Origin: Pseudarthrobacter sp. GA104
Lineage (GTDB): Bacteria > Actinomycetota > Actinomycetes > Actinomycetales > Micrococcaceae
Reading direction: 5' to 3'
Length of the DNA: 64,000 nucleotides
NCBI RefSeq assembly: GCF_009741265.1
Contig: NZ_WOWL01000001.1
Coordinates: forward strand, 2,232,001-2,296,000
Shown here: positions 33,413-42,055 of the stretch, piece by piece
Layout of the letters: every line of letters starts with the position of its first letter
Numbering within the stretch: position 1 is the first letter of the stretch
Position numbers and translations under genes: made by a program
Notes under the pieces: model-generated
The model's input: the letters and a program-made list of their open reading frames with translations, nothing else
The model's database searches: none
Told to the model about the DNA's origin: nothing

Positions 33413-33890
33413 TTATCCACAGCAATATTCACTGTTGTGCATATGGGGCGGCCTGCCCGACGCCAGACATCCGCAGCGGCATATGACGAAGGCCACGGGT
33501 TCGCAGATGAACTGGGTCACTGCCCGCCGCGCGGCGACCTATGGCCACTGGCGGCCATATGGGCTGTGGATGAAATTCCCGGGAAGAAATATTTACTCCA
33601 CATGCTGGTGCTAATGTTTCCGCAGGTCAAGCGCATATCACCCGGTAAAGTTTTTTGCTGTCCACAACCTTTCCCACAGGCTGTGCACAAGCTATGTCCC
33701 TTAGTGCACAGGTTGTCCACAGGGCCCGGGCACCGCTGGCTTTGCAGCTGGACCGGAGGGGGCTAGCGTAGCGGGGTACCTGTTCTTCAGGGTCCTGCTG
33801 GTTCCGCTTTAGCTGCTGAAGGCAGCTTGTGGAGCCGCCGGATTCGGAAGAAATCGCCCGCTGTGGAAAACCTGTGGATAGTGGGGATAA
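33413..33890. promoter_or_regulatory. Cluster of DnaA-box-like 9-mers in the 658-bp gap upstream of dnaB
   Basis: No convincing gene lies in 33388-34045. The gap contains TTATCCACA (33413-33421, perfect consensus), CTGTCCACA (33658-33666), CTGTGCACA (33681-33689) and TTGTCCACA (33713-33721, the high-GC actinobacterial form). On the other strand are sites in TGTGGATGA (33565-33573), TGTGGAAAA (33862-33870), TGTGGATAG (33873-33881) and TGGGGATAA (33882-33890). DnaA binding is inference; the segment also contains the AT-rich stretch AAAGTTTTTTGCTG near 33647-33660. Confidence 0.55.
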
Positions 33891-34045
33891 CTCGCGCCAT
33901 GCCGTCTCCGGAGGGCGTGGCCCCGCGTTGTCACACCCTGCTGGTAGACCTGAACAGGTAGCGGTGCGCGGTCTTCGGGCAACGCCACACCAGGATGGAT
34001 CACCGCCGGGACCTCAGGTCCCGGCTCACATGGAGGACGGCAATT

Positions 34046-35428
34046 TTGTCAATCGCGCATCTTGACCCGGTCGAAACAACCCGCGGATCAGACGCGAGCC
34101 GAAAGCCACCGCAGGACATCCCTGCCGAGCAATCCGTCCTGGGCGGCATGATGCTGTCCAAGGATGCCATTGCCGACGTGGTGGAAATTCTCCGGGGACA
34201 GGACTTTTACCGCCCCGCCCACGAAACCATCTACGAAGCCATTATCGACCTCTACGGCCGCGGCGAACCGGCGGACGCTGTTACCGTCTCGGACGAACTG
34301 ACCAAGCGTGCCGAGATCAACCGGATCGGCGGCCCCGCCTACCTGCATGAGTTGATCCAGACCGTCCCCACGGCGGCCAACGCCGGCTACTACGCCGAAA
34401 TCGTTGCTGAGCGCGCCGTCCTCCGGCGCCTGGTCAATGCCGGAACCAAGATCGTCCAGCTGGGCTACGGCTCGGACGGTGAGGTGGAGGACCTGGTCAA
34501 CCAGGCCCAGGCCGAGGTCTACGCCGTGGCCGAGCGTCGCACTGCCGAGGATTACGTTGTCCTCAAGGACGTCATGGAGTCCACAGTGGACGAGATCGAG
34601 GCCTCCGGGCACCGCGGCGAGGGAATGACCGGCGTCCCCACGGGGTTCTACGAGCTGGATGAGCTCACCCACGGACTGCACCCGGGCCAGATGATCGTCA
34701 TCGCCGCCCGCCCGGCAGTGGGTAAGTCCACCTTCGCACTGGATTTTGCCCGCTCCGCTGCCATCAAGAACAACCTCTCCACGGTGATGTTCTCCCTCGA
34801 AATGGGCCGGAACGAAATCGCCATGCGCCTCCTCTCCGCGGAGGCAACCATCGGTCTGCAGGATCTCCGCAAGGGAACCATCAAGGACGAGCAATGGTCC
34901 AAGATCGCCACCACCATGGGCCGGATGAACGACGCCCCGCTGTTCATTGACGACAGCCCCAACATGTCCCTGATGGAGATCCGGGCAAAATGCCGGCGCC
35001 TGAAGCAGCAGCATGACCTCAAGCTGGTGATCCTCGACTACCTGCAGCTCATGAGCTCCGGCAAGAAGGTGGAGTCCCGCCAGCAGGAAGTATCCGAGTT
35101 TTCGCGCGCGCTGAAGCTCCTGGCCAAGGAACTGCAGGTCCCGGTCATCGCACTGTCCCAGCTGAACCGTGGCTCTGAGCAGCGCCAGGACAAGCGGCCC
35201 ATGGTTTCGGACCTCCGTGAATCCGGATCCATCGAGCAGGACGCGGACATGGTGATCCTGCTCCACCGCGAAGATGTCTATGACAAGGAGTCGCCGCGCG
35301 CCGGCGAAGCCGACATCCTGGTTGCGAAGCACCGTAACGGTCCCACGAAGGACATCGTGGTGGCCTTCCAGGGCCATTACTCCCGGTTTGCCAACATGGC
35401 GGCCGACTCCGGCGGCGGGGGCTTCTAG
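34046..35428 (+). CDS. dnaB: Replicative DNA helicase DnaB
   Basis: The product is 460 residues, the usual actinobacterial length without an intein. The N-terminal domain starts PPQDIPAEQSVLGGMMLSKDAI, then come the linker and the RecA-like domain with Walker A ARPAVGKSTFALDFA, Walker B LVILDYLQLM, SQLNRGSEQR and DLRESGSIEQDADMVI. I favour the TTG at 34046, 9 nt after GGAGG (34032-34036), giving MSIAHLDPVE; an in-frame ATG at 33995 has no clear ribosome-binding site. It unwinds DNA ahead of the fork as a hexamer. Confidence 0.95.
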   Translation: MSIAHLDPVETTRGSDASRKPPQDIPAEQSVLGGMMLSKDAIADVVEILRGQDFYRPAHETIYEAIIDLYGRGEPADAVTVSDELTKRAEINRIGGPAYLHELIQTVPTAANAGYYAEIVAERAVLRRLVNAGTKIVQLGYGSDGEVEDLVNQAQAEVYAVAERRTAEDYVVLKDVMESTVDEIEASGHRGEGMTGVPTGFYELDELTHGLHPGQMIVIAARPAVGKSTFALDFARSAAIKNNLSTVMFSLEMGRNEIAMRLLSAEATIGLQDLRKGTIKDEQWSKIATTMGRMNDAPLFIDDSPNMSLMEIRAKCRRLKQQHDLKLVILDYLQLMSSGKKVESRQQEVSEFSRALKLLAKELQVPVIALSQLNRGSEQRQDKRPMVSDLRESGSIEQDADMVILLHREDVYDKESPRAGEADILVAKHRNGPTKDIVVAFQGHYSRFANMAADSGGGGF

Positions 35429-35455
35429 GAGCCACGCGCCGGCGGGTGGGGGCGC

Positions 35456-36427
35456 TTAGCCCTGCGCCAGCAGGTGGTTCGGCAGGCGGTTGCCCGGGGC
35501 GGTGCCCCGGATCTCGAGTAGCTCCCGGGCGTGGGCGTGCAGCCGCTTGTCCTCCTCGCTGACCGGCATCCAGGCAGGGATAGGCACCGAGTTGCCTTCG
35601 GCGTCGCGCGCCACCATCACCGTCAGGCAATAGGTGGTGAGGTTCATGTCGCGGCTCCTGGGATCGCCGGAGCGGACGTGGACTGCGATGTGCATGCCCT
35701 TCGTCCCCGTGTACACCAGGCGGGCTTCCACCTCCACAACGTGGCCAATCAGCAACGGGCGGTAGAACCGGACGCCGCCGGAGAATACGGCCACTGTGTT
35801 CATGCCGCAGTACCGGGAGGCGCAGACGTAGGCTGCTTCGTCGATCCACTTCATGACGATCCCGCCGTGCACTTTTCCGCCCCAGTTCACGTCCGTGGGC
35901 GCAGCCATGAAGCGGAGCGTCACCCGTTCGGCCGTGCCCGCGTCAGTATATTCCTGGCGGTTCATGGCTTCGACAATCTGTTCCCGCACCTTGATCCGGG
36001 CCAGGGCGTGGTCCCGCTGCTCGATTTCCGCCGGGGTGACGGGTTCGTACTGCTGCACCGGGATGGGTTTCCCGTCTTCCCCGACGGCCACGAAAATCAC
36101 CATGCACTGGCTTCGCATAGTGGCCGGACCGCCCTTGGGATCCCCGGAGGAAACCACGGTGCGGATGTGCATTGAGGACCGCCCGGTGTAGACGATGGTG
36201 GCTTCCACCTCCACCATGTCCCCGCTGTTGACCGGATCGGCGAAATGGATGTTTCCCACATAGGCAGTCACGCAGTAGGACTTCGTCCACCCCACCGCCG
36301 CGGCATACGCGGCCTTGTCCACCCACTCCAGGACTGTCCCGGCATCCACCGAGCCGCTGTGTCCCACGTCCATCGGGGCGGCGAGGAAGCGGAGGGTCAC
36401 GGAGTTGGAGGCAGGGGTGTCGGTCAT
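35456..36427 (-). CDS. Acyl-CoA thioesterase with two hotdog domains
   Basis: The 323-residue protein contains two tandem 4HBT hotdog domains with parallel sequences: SVTLRFLAAPMDVGHSGSVDAGTVLEWVDKAAY in the first and RVTLRFMAAPTDVNWGGKVHGGIVMKWIDEAAY in the second. The second carries the N..G..HGG..D/E-type catalytic pattern of acyl-CoA hydrolases, while in the first the HGG is DAG, suggesting one half may be structural. It hydrolyses fatty acyl-CoA in the cytoplasm. The ATG at 36427 begins the conserved domain; no signal peptide. It is convergent with dnaB, whose stop lies 27 bp away. Confidence 0.88.
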   Translation of the reverse strand: MTDTPASNSVTLRFLAAPMDVGHSGSVDAGTVLEWVDKAAYAAAVGWTKSYCVTAYVGNIHFADPVNSGDMVEVEATIVYTGRSSMHIRTVVSSGDPKGGPATMRSQCMVIFVAVGEDGKPIPVQQYEPVTPAEIEQRDHALARIKVREQIVEAMNRQEYTDAGTAERVTLRFMAAPTDVNWGGKVHGGIVMKWIDEAAYVCASRYCGMNTVAVFSGGVRFYRPLLIGHVVEVEARLVYTGTKGMHIAVHVRSGDPRSRDMNLTTYCLTVMVARDAEGNSVPIPAWMPVSEEDKRLHAHARELLEIRGTAPGNRLPNHLLAQG

Positions 36428-36493
36428 GGTGCGATCATACTGACGCCATTGGGTTACCCAGCAGTCAGGCCTGTTTCGGGTGATGAAAAGGCC

Positions 36494-36529
36494 GACGGCG
36501 GGTGCGCACCGGAGTGGGCACCCGCCGTC
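36494..36529 (-). terminator. Rho-independent terminator of the DoxX gene
   Basis: GACGGCGGGTGC (36494-36505) and GCACCCGCCGTC (36518-36529) form a perfect 12-bp stem; on the minus strand it is followed by GGCCTTTTC, giving a T-run downstream of the DoxX stop. Confidence 0.75.
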
Positions 36530-36561
36530 GAGCGGTTCCCGGCCATGGCCGGAGGTTCGGC

Positions 36562-36996
36562 TTAGGCGAGGACAGACAACTTGGAGTTGCTGCGGCCAAA
36601 GAGGGCCCGGTCCACTGAGAGGCGTCCGGCGCCGGTGAGGGCCAGGGCGAAGGCTGCGGCCGCGAGGAGCAGCACCAGTTCGTACCCGCCGTTGGCGGCA
36701 AAAACTCCGGCGGAGGCGTGGACCAGGACCAGGGCCCCCAGCATGTCCAGGACCAGGAGGGCTGCAACCACGCGGGTGAGGATGCCCAGGATCAGGGCAA
36801 TGCCGCCGGCGAACTCCAGGACGGCGATTGCGGGGGCTGCGATTTCCGCTGCCGGAACGCCCATCTTGGCGAACGACGCCTGGGTGCCGGCGATGGTCCA
36901 TTCGTTGAACTTCTGCCAGCCGTGGGCGGCGAAGAGGAAGCCCAGGATGATGCGGAGGGCAGTAATGGCGGTGGTGGTAAGTCGTGACTGGTTCAT
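36562..36996 (-). CDS. DoxX family membrane protein
   Basis: The 144-residue protein has four hydrophobic segments. It begins with the family pattern ALRIILGFLFAAHGWQKF and continues VLEFAGGIALILGILTRVVAALLVLDMLGA, typical of DoxX/YphA proteins linked to redox and thiosulfate or oxidative-stress functions. Substrate and partner are unknown. It is divergent from the MATE transporter gene. Confidence 0.85.
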   Translation of the reverse strand: MNQSRLTTTAITALRIILGFLFAAHGWQKFNEWTIAGTQASFAKMGVPAAEIAAPAIAVLEFAGGIALILGILTRVVAALLVLDMLGALVLVHASAGVFAANGGYELVLLLAAAAFALALTGAGRLSVDRALFGRSNSKLSVLA

Positions 36997-37103
36997 GCAT
37001 TCCAGTCTTCCGGCCCGATGGTTGAAGTGTCAACTAAATCGTCACAATGTGTTCCTTGTCATGCGCACAGGCCCGATCGCGGCCGGCGGATTAGGCTGGC
37101 ATC

Positions 37104-38456
37104 GTGCCCCGCTTACCTGCCCCCACCACTGCTGCGCCATCCAGGGGGCAGCGCCGGGAGATCCTCCGGCTTGCCGTCCCCGCTTTTGGTGCGCTTGTGG
37201 CCGAGCCGCTGTTCCTGCTCGCCGACTCGGCGATTGTGGGCCACCTGGGCGTGGCCCAGCTGGCCGGCGTCGGACTCGCCTCGGCGGTGCTGCACACCGC
37301 CGTCGGCCTGATGGTCTTCCTGGCCTACTCCACTACCCCTGCCGTGGCCCGCGCCATCGGCGACGGCCAGCCGGGCAAGGCCTTGGCAGCCGGCCGCGAC
37401 GGCGTCTGGCTGGCACTGCTGCTGGGCCTCGTCCTGGCCGTGGCCGGGTTCCTGGCCGCGGACCCGCTGATCGGCCTTCTGGGGGCGGAAGGCGAGGTGC
37501 GGGGATTCGCCGTCGATTACCTCCGCTGGTCCATGCCCGGGCTGGTGGCCATGCTCCTGATTTTCGCCGGCACAGGCCTCCTCCGCGGCCTTCAGGACAC
37601 CCGGACCCCGCTGGTGGTGGCCACGGCGGGCTTTGGCCTCAACATCGTCCTGAACCTGTGGCTGGTCTACGGGCTGGGCTTGTCGGTGACCGGCTCCGCG
37701 GTGGGAACCAGCGTGGCCCAGTGGGCGATGGCGGGCGTTTACCTGGTCATCGTCAGGGGGAACGCAGTGAGCAGCGGGGTGAGCCTGCTGCCAAGCTGGC
37801 GGGGGATCCGCAGTATGACGCGGGTGGGGTCCTGGCTCATGCTGCGCACACTGAGCCTCCGGATCGCGATCCTGGCCACAGTGCTGGTGGTCACCGCGCA
37901 AGGGGCGGTCAACCTGGCAGCCCACCAGCTGGCAATGACGATTTTTTCCTTCCTGGCCTTCGCCCTGGATGCCCTGGCGATCGCCGCCCAGGCCCTGATC
38001 GGCAAGGAGCTGGGCGCATCGAATGCCGCCAAGGCGCGCCTCCTGACCAGCACCATGATCCGCTGGGGCCTGGGCTTTGGCGTGGCGACGGGCGTGCTCC
38101 TGGCACTGGCGGCCCCCTGGGCGGGTGCCCTTTTCACGTCCGATCCCGAGGTGCAGTCGGTTCTGGCCACTGCCCTCTGGGTCGTCGCGGCGGGCCAGCC
38201 CATAGCCGGCTATGTGTTTGTGCTGGACGGGGTGCTGATCGGCGCCGGGGACGCAAAGTACCTTGCCTTGGCCGGGGTCCTGAATCTTGCCGTCTATGTG
38301 CCGCTGTTGATTGCCGTGGCGCTGCCCGGCCTATCGGGTGCCGCAGGCCTTGGCTGGCTGTGGGCCGCCTTTGCCCTCGGCTACATGGCTGCGCGCGCCC
38401 TGACCCTGGGCCTGCGTGCCCGGTCCGACCGTTGGATGGTGCTCGGTTCGGGGTAG
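37104..38456 (+). CDS. MATE family efflux transporter (DinF-like)
   Basis: The 450-residue membrane protein has 12 hydrophobic segments in two homologous halves. The first segment reads EILRLAVPAFGALVAEPLFLLADSAIVGHLG, a hallmark of the DinF branch of the MATE family, which uses a cation gradient to export drugs or metabolites. The start is GTG at 37104, and MPRLPAPTT precedes the first segment. A second membrane gene follows 59 bp later. Substrate unknown. Confidence 0.88.
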   Translation: MPRLPAPTTAAPSRGQRREILRLAVPAFGALVAEPLFLLADSAIVGHLGVAQLAGVGLASAVLHTAVGLMVFLAYSTTPAVARAIGDGQPGKALAAGRDGVWLALLLGLVLAVAGFLAADPLIGLLGAEGEVRGFAVDYLRWSMPGLVAMLLIFAGTGLLRGLQDTRTPLVVATAGFGLNIVLNLWLVYGLGLSVTGSAVGTSVAQWAMAGVYLVIVRGNAVSSGVSLLPSWRGIRSMTRVGSWLMLRTLSLRIAILATVLVVTAQGAVNLAAHQLAMTIFSFLAFALDALAIAAQALIGKELGASNAAKARLLTSTMIRWGLGFGVATGVLLALAAPWAGALFTSDPEVQSVLATALWVVAAGQPIAGYVFVLDGVLIGAGDAKYLALAGVLNLAVYVPLLIAVALPGLSGAAGLGWLWAAFALGYMAARALTLGLRARSDRWMVLGSG

Positions 38457-38515
38457 GGGCAGCGGGAACAGGCGCCGAAGTTCTGCCAGCGCACCGCCGC
38501 CACTAAACTGGACCG

Positions 38516-39106
38516 GTGACGCAACCAAGGACACCCGCAGGCACCGCCCCCGGAACCGCCCCCCGGCCAGACCTCTGGCAGCCGGTCCTGCTGCGCTCGG
38601 CGGCAGCGCTGGTGTTCGGCGCAGTCACCATCTTCTGGGCCGCGCCCTCCGTGGAGGTCATGGGCTGGGCCGGCGGGCTGTATCTCCTGGCCACCGGCGC
38701 GCTCCTCCTCCGGGGTATCCAGGCTGCAGGCTTCCAGCGGGATGGCGCTCCGGGCAAGATGCTCTCGGCGGCAGGCGCAGTGCTGGCCGGCGCGGGACTT
38801 TCCCTGGTCCTGCTGCACGGGGACCTGCTGTTTGGCGTGGTGGCCGCAACGGGCCTTGGTGTGGCGGGAGCGCTTGAACTGCTCTGCGGGTTGATGTTGC
38901 GCGGCCGCCACGTGCTCTCCCGGGACTGGATCACCTCCGGAGCCATAGGCCTTGGAACCGCAGCCCTGCTGCCGTTCTTCATCGGCCTGGGTGCCCACGC
39001 TTTGCTGGGGGTGGCTGGCGGAGGAGCAATTATTTCCGGCGTGCTGTGGGTACTTTCGGGCCTGACGCTTCGGCACGATGCCGGCCACGCCGCCGGAAAG
39101 CCGTAA
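38516..39106 (+). CDS. Polytopic membrane protein of unknown function
   Basis: The 196-residue product starts at GTG 38516 and has about six hydrophobic segments after a Pro/Thr-rich N-terminal tail (PDLWQPVLLRSAAALVFGAV). Composition and segment spacing resemble HdeD/DUF308-like small membrane proteins, but I see no decisive motif. It lies between the MATE gene and another small membrane protein gene on the same strand. Confidence 0.6.
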   Translation: MTQPRTPAGTAPGTAPRPDLWQPVLLRSAAALVFGAVTIFWAAPSVEVMGWAGGLYLLATGALLLRGIQAAGFQRDGAPGKMLSAAGAVLAGAGLSLVLLHGDLLFGVVAATGLGVAGALELLCGLMLRGRHVLSRDWITSGAIGLGTAALLPFFIGLGAHALLGVAGGGAIISGVLWVLSGLTLRHDAGHAAGKP

Positions 39107-39209
39107 ACTAGGAAAGCGCGGTTCTACTCCTTGTAGAAAATTGGCCGGGCAAACCACCGCAATACTTGATCCAGGCCGGCCGGCGTGCCGCCTGCAGGGA
39201 GGAATCACC

Positions 39210-39578
39210 GTGGCAGACCAGCATCCAGGAAAACCGCGCAGGCTGCGGACCTCGGTGAAGGGGCCCCTGATGTTCTCCGCGTTCTGGGCTGTGGTCGCCT
39301 TCCTTGCCGTTGTCGTCTTTGCTTCGGGTGGCAGTGCGCGGACTCCCCGCTTCGACCTGGCCTTCACCGCGGCCGGCATCGCCTTCATTGTCACCCTGGT
39401 GGTCGCCGCAATGCTCTCCATGAGCTACAAGGAAAATGCCGAGCATCTGGGTAAAGGGTCCGGCGTGAACCTCAGTTCGGCCCGGAAACCCTCCCACGGC
39501 TTTGGCGCCCCGGGCCCCCAGGAGCCACCCGCCTCCGCCGACAGCCCTGATCACCCGGACACGCCGGGCGGCCACTAG
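39210..39578 (+). CDS. Small two-segment membrane protein of unknown function
   Basis: The 122-residue product begins at GTG 39210, 8 nt after GGGAGGAA. Two hydrophobic segments (FSAFWAVVAFLAVVVFASGG and LAFTAAGIAFIVTLVVAAML) are followed by a Pro/Ser/Ala-rich cytoplasmic tail. It ends convergently with the CGNR gene, overlapping it by 4 bp. No family recognised. Confidence 0.65.
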   Translation: MADQHPGKPRRLRTSVKGPLMFSAFWAVVAFLAVVVFASGGSARTPRFDLAFTAAGIAFIVTLVVAAMLSMSYKENAEHLGKGSGVNLSSARKPSHGFGAPGPQEPPASADSPDHPDTPGGH

Positions 39579-40120
39579 CCCGAGGCCGCCTGCCGGGCAC
39601 GGTAGGCGGCGACGTGTGCGCGGTTGGCGCAATTGCCGGTGTCGCAGTAGCGCTTCGACCGGTTCCGGCTCAGGTCCAGCACCGCCGCGTCGCAATCCTC
39701 TGCGTCGCAGGTGCGCATTCGGTCCATCTCCTTGCCGCGGATGACATCCGCCAGCGCCATCGCGGCCTCCGTGCTCATCCGGTCCACCAGCGGGGCGTCC
39801 GGGGTGGTGGCATGCAGGTGCCAGTCCCAGTCGTCGTGCTTGACCAGCTGGGGGAGCGCGCGCGCCTCGCGCAGGAGGCGGTTCACCGTGCGGACAGCCG
39901 CATCTTCATCCGCTGTCCAAAGCTCTGCGAGCTGCCGGCGCAACTGCCGGACGCTTTCCAGTTCCTGCTGATCCCTGGTGCGGGAGCCGGTGAAACCCTC
40001 AGCCGCCAGGAAACGGTCCAGGTCCGCCTGCGTGGCAAGGCCTTCGGCCCCATTTGCCGCTGAATTGACCAGATTCACCACCGTCCGCAGCGCCACCTCG
40101 GTGTCAGGGGCAAAAACCAT
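39575..40120 (-). CDS. CGNR zinc-finger/ABATE domain protein, probable transcriptional regulator
   Basis: The 181-residue protein has the N-terminal ABATE helical domain (LVNSAANGAEGL, LRRQLAELWTADEDAAVRTVNRLL) and a C-terminal CGNR zinc finger (RTCDAEDCDAAVLD, then RYCDTGNCANRAHVAAYRAR), with four zinc-ligand cysteines. CGNR proteins are thought to be actinobacterial stress-responsive regulators. It is divergent from the EamA exporter gene with a 72-bp gap and is the probable regulator of that exporter; that pairing is inferred from position. Confidence 0.85.
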   Translation of the reverse strand: MVFAPDTEVALRTVVNLVNSAANGAEGLATQADLDRFLAAEGFTGSRTRDQQELESVRQLRRQLAELWTADEDAAVRTVNRLLREARALPQLVKHDDWDWHLHATTPDAPLVDRMSTEAAMALADVIRGKEMDRMRTCDAEDCDAAVLDLSRNRSKRYCDTGNCANRAHVAAYRARQAASG

Positions 40121-40121
40121 C

Positions 40122-40151
40122 TTGACTCCTTACAGTGCCGTCCCGTACTGT
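40122..40151 (+). promoter_or_regulatory. Promoter-like sequence between CGNR regulator and EamA gene
   Basis: TTGACT (40122-40127) and TACTGT (40146-40151) are separated by 18 bp and face the EamA gene. ACAGT (40132-40136) and ACTGT (40147-40151) form a short inverted repeat across the spacer and -10, a suitable place for a repressor. Confidence 0.4.
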
Positions 40152-40192
40152 CATGACCATAATCCCACTTTACTCCTGACAGGAGGTGCTCA

Positions 40193-41236
40193 ATGTCCGT
40201 TGCGAGCAACCGCGCGCCCGGCCGCCTGTCCGCAGGCAAGCTGAACTTCCTCGCCTCCGGCCTGGGCATAGCCCTGTTCTCCTCCGCCGTCTTCGGCCTC
40301 TCCGGGTCCTTCGCCAAGGCGCTCCTGGAGACCGGTTGGTCCCCGGGAGCCGCCGTCACTGCCCGGCTCACGGGTGCCGCCGTGATTCTCGCCGTGCCCG
40401 CGGTTCCAGCCCTGCGGGGACGCTGGCACCAGCTGCGGAACAACTGGGTGACCATCCTCCTCTTCGGGCTGATCGGCGTGGCGGCCTGCCAGCTCTTCTA
40501 CTTCAACGCTGTGGCCAGGCTCTCCGTGGGCGTGGCGCTCCTGCTTGAATACCTGGCTCCGGTCATCATCGTGCTGTGGCTGTGGGCTGCCAGCCGCAGG
40601 CGGCCGCGTGTCCTGACTTTCGGCGGTACCCTGCTTTCCCTTGCCGGCCTGGTTCTCGTGCTGGACCTCACAGGCGCCGTGAAGATCGACGTCATTGGTG
40701 TCCTCTGGGGAATTGCGGCCGCCGTCTGCCTTGCCATGTACTTCTTCATTACGGCCAAGGAGAACGACTCCCTGCCGCCCATCGTCCTGGCCTCCGGCGG
40801 GCTGCTGGTGGGTGCGGCCGCTATGTGGCTCTCCGCCGCCACCGGCCTGCTGCCGATGGCCTTCAGCGCAGCCGATACCAGGCTCGGCCCCTGGACCACC
40901 CCGTGGTGGGTCCCGCTGGCGGGCCTCGTAGTCCTGGCGACGGTCCTGGCGTACGTGTCCGGGATCATGGCCGCCCGGGCGCTCGGATCGAAGGTGGCCT
41001 CCTTCGTGTCGCTGACAGAGGTACTCTTCGCCGTCATCTGGGCCTGGCTGCTGCTTGGTGAGCTTCCGGGCGCCATCCAGCTCGTCGGCGGAGCGCTGAT
41101 CGTCGGCGGCGTCATCCTGGTCCGGCTGGACGAACTCCGGGGCCCTGCGCAGGCGTCGGCGGGAGCGGGCGGCAAGGAGCCGCCCAGGGCGGCGTCCCCG
41201 CTGGAACACGCGAACGACGTCGAGCCCGTCCCTTAA
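40193..41236 (+). CDS. EamA family (DMT superfamily) transporter
   Basis: The 347-residue membrane protein has ten hydrophobic segments in two EamA repeats. The first reads FSSAVFGLSGSFAKALLETGWSPG; the second ends VSLTEVLFAVIWAWLLLGELPGAIQLVGGALIVGGVIL, the conserved EamA C-terminal pattern. AGGAGG lies 7 nt before the ATG. It probably exports an amino acid or metabolite; the substrate is not identifiable. A strong terminator follows at 41240. Confidence 0.87.
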   Translation: MSVASNRAPGRLSAGKLNFLASGLGIALFSSAVFGLSGSFAKALLETGWSPGAAVTARLTGAAVILAVPAVPALRGRWHQLRNNWVTILLFGLIGVAACQLFYFNAVARLSVGVALLLEYLAPVIIVLWLWAASRRRPRVLTFGGTLLSLAGLVLVLDLTGAVKIDVIGVLWGIAAAVCLAMYFFITAKENDSLPPIVLASGGLLVGAAAMWLSAATGLLPMAFSAADTRLGPWTTPWWVPLAGLVVLATVLAYVSGIMAARALGSKVASFVSLTEVLFAVIWAWLLLGELPGAIQLVGGALIVGGVILVRLDELRGPAQASAGAGGKEPPRAASPLEHANDVEPVP

Positions 41237-41239
41237 AAG

Positions 41240-41271
41240 CAGAGGGCCCGGACTGGTGTCCGGGCCCTCTG
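41240..41271. terminator. Bidirectional terminator between EamA and WXG100 genes
   Basis: A perfect 14-bp stem (CAGAGGGCCCGGAC, 41240-41253; GTCCGGGCCCTCTG, 41258-41271) with a TGGT loop separates two convergent genes. T-rich tails are weak on the plus strand and weak (GCTTTTAAGG) on the minus strand. Confidence 0.75.
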
Positions 41272-41296
41272 TGCGTTAGCTTTCGCAGCCGCGTTG

Positions 41297-41560
41297 CTAG
41301 TTGGAAGCCTGATCCTGCTGATCGGCGTTCCGCTTGGCGCGGGTGCTGGCTTCCTTCAAAGCCTCGGCCACCTTGGTCAACTGGGTGGTGTGGGTTCCGG
41401 ACCACTCCTCGCGGAACTTGTCCGCGTCCGGCCCCTTCCAGTCGGTGCTGTTCAGCAAGCTGGTGAGATTGGACTTCTGCGTCTCGATCTGTGACGCGCC
41501 CTCCTGAAGCTTGCTGCCCAGCTGACGAAGCTGCTGAACGTCTGCACCCCACATGGCCAT
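41297..41560 (-). CDS. WXG100 family (ESAT-6-like) protein
   Basis: The 87-residue protein is two helices joined by a W-K-G turn at residues 41-43 (LNSTDWKGPDADKFREEW), which defines the WXG100 family secreted by type VII systems. AAGGAG lies 7-8 nt before the ATG at 41560; an in-frame ATG two codons later is also possible. No EccC/EssC-type ATPase or other type VII gene occurs in this window, so it is an orphan here. It may be secreted by a machine encoded elsewhere or have a cytoplasmic role. Confidence 0.85.
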   Translation of the reverse strand: MAMWGADVQQLRQLGSKLQEGASQIETQKSNLTSLLNSTDWKGPDADKFREEWSGTHTTQLTKVAEALKEASTRAKRNADQQDQASN

Positions 41561-41773
41561 TGGTTTCTCCTTGTTAGATCGTGGATCCGAACCAGGTCGG
41601 CATCCCCCGCGGCCCCCCGGCTCATCCGGAAGATCCATTGCCTAAAACCTACCCCGGTCCGCAAAACAGTGTCGATGGGCAGCCCTGCCCATGCCGGACT
41701 CCCCATGGACGGCCGCCCCTGCGGGCCCGCGGAAGGGGTCGATCGCAGGCGTTCCAGAGCCTAGCATGGCTGT

Positions 41774-42046
41774 ATGTGCCGGAATATCCGAACCCTTCAC
41801 AACTTCGAGCCGCACGCCACGTCCGAGGAGGTCCATGCGGCTGCACTGCAGTATGTGCGGAAGATCAGCGGCAGCACCAAGCCCTCCAGGGCCAACCAGG
41901 AAGCCTTTGAGGAGGCGGTCCACGAGATCGCCCACATCACGCAGCATCTCCTTGATTCGCTGGTGTCGCAGGCGCCTCCCAAGGACCGCGAAACCGAGGC
42001 GGCCAAGGCCAAGGCCCGCGCCGCCGTCCGGTACGGCGCGGCCTGA
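41774..42046 (+). CDS. DUF2277 family protein
   Basis: The 90-residue protein starts MCRNIRTLHNFEPHATSEEV and continues AALQYVRKISGSTKPSRANQEAFEEAVHEI, the nearly invariant core of DUF2277, widespread in Actinobacteria and without a known function. It is divergent from the WXG100 gene and convergent with copA, ending 10 bp from it. Confidence 0.88.
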   Translation: MCRNIRTLHNFEPHATSEEVHAAALQYVRKISGSTKPSRANQEAFEEAVHEIAHITQHLLDSLVSQAPPKDRETEAAKAKARAAVRYGAA

Positions 42047-42055
42047 ACTCCCGGA

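Noticed and set aside
33320..33766. 148-residue plus-strand frame in the gap before dnaB
   Set aside because: Composition is not protein-like, it overlaps a supported minus-strand gene and lies over the DnaA-box cluster.
34088..35377. Long minus-strand open frame opposite dnaB
   Set aside because: Shadow of the conserved dnaB coding frame; no ribosome-binding site or recognisable domain.
36581..38506. 641-residue plus-strand open frame spanning the DoxX and MATE genes
   Set aside because: It runs antisense to DoxX and out of frame with MATE; both of those have strong family features.
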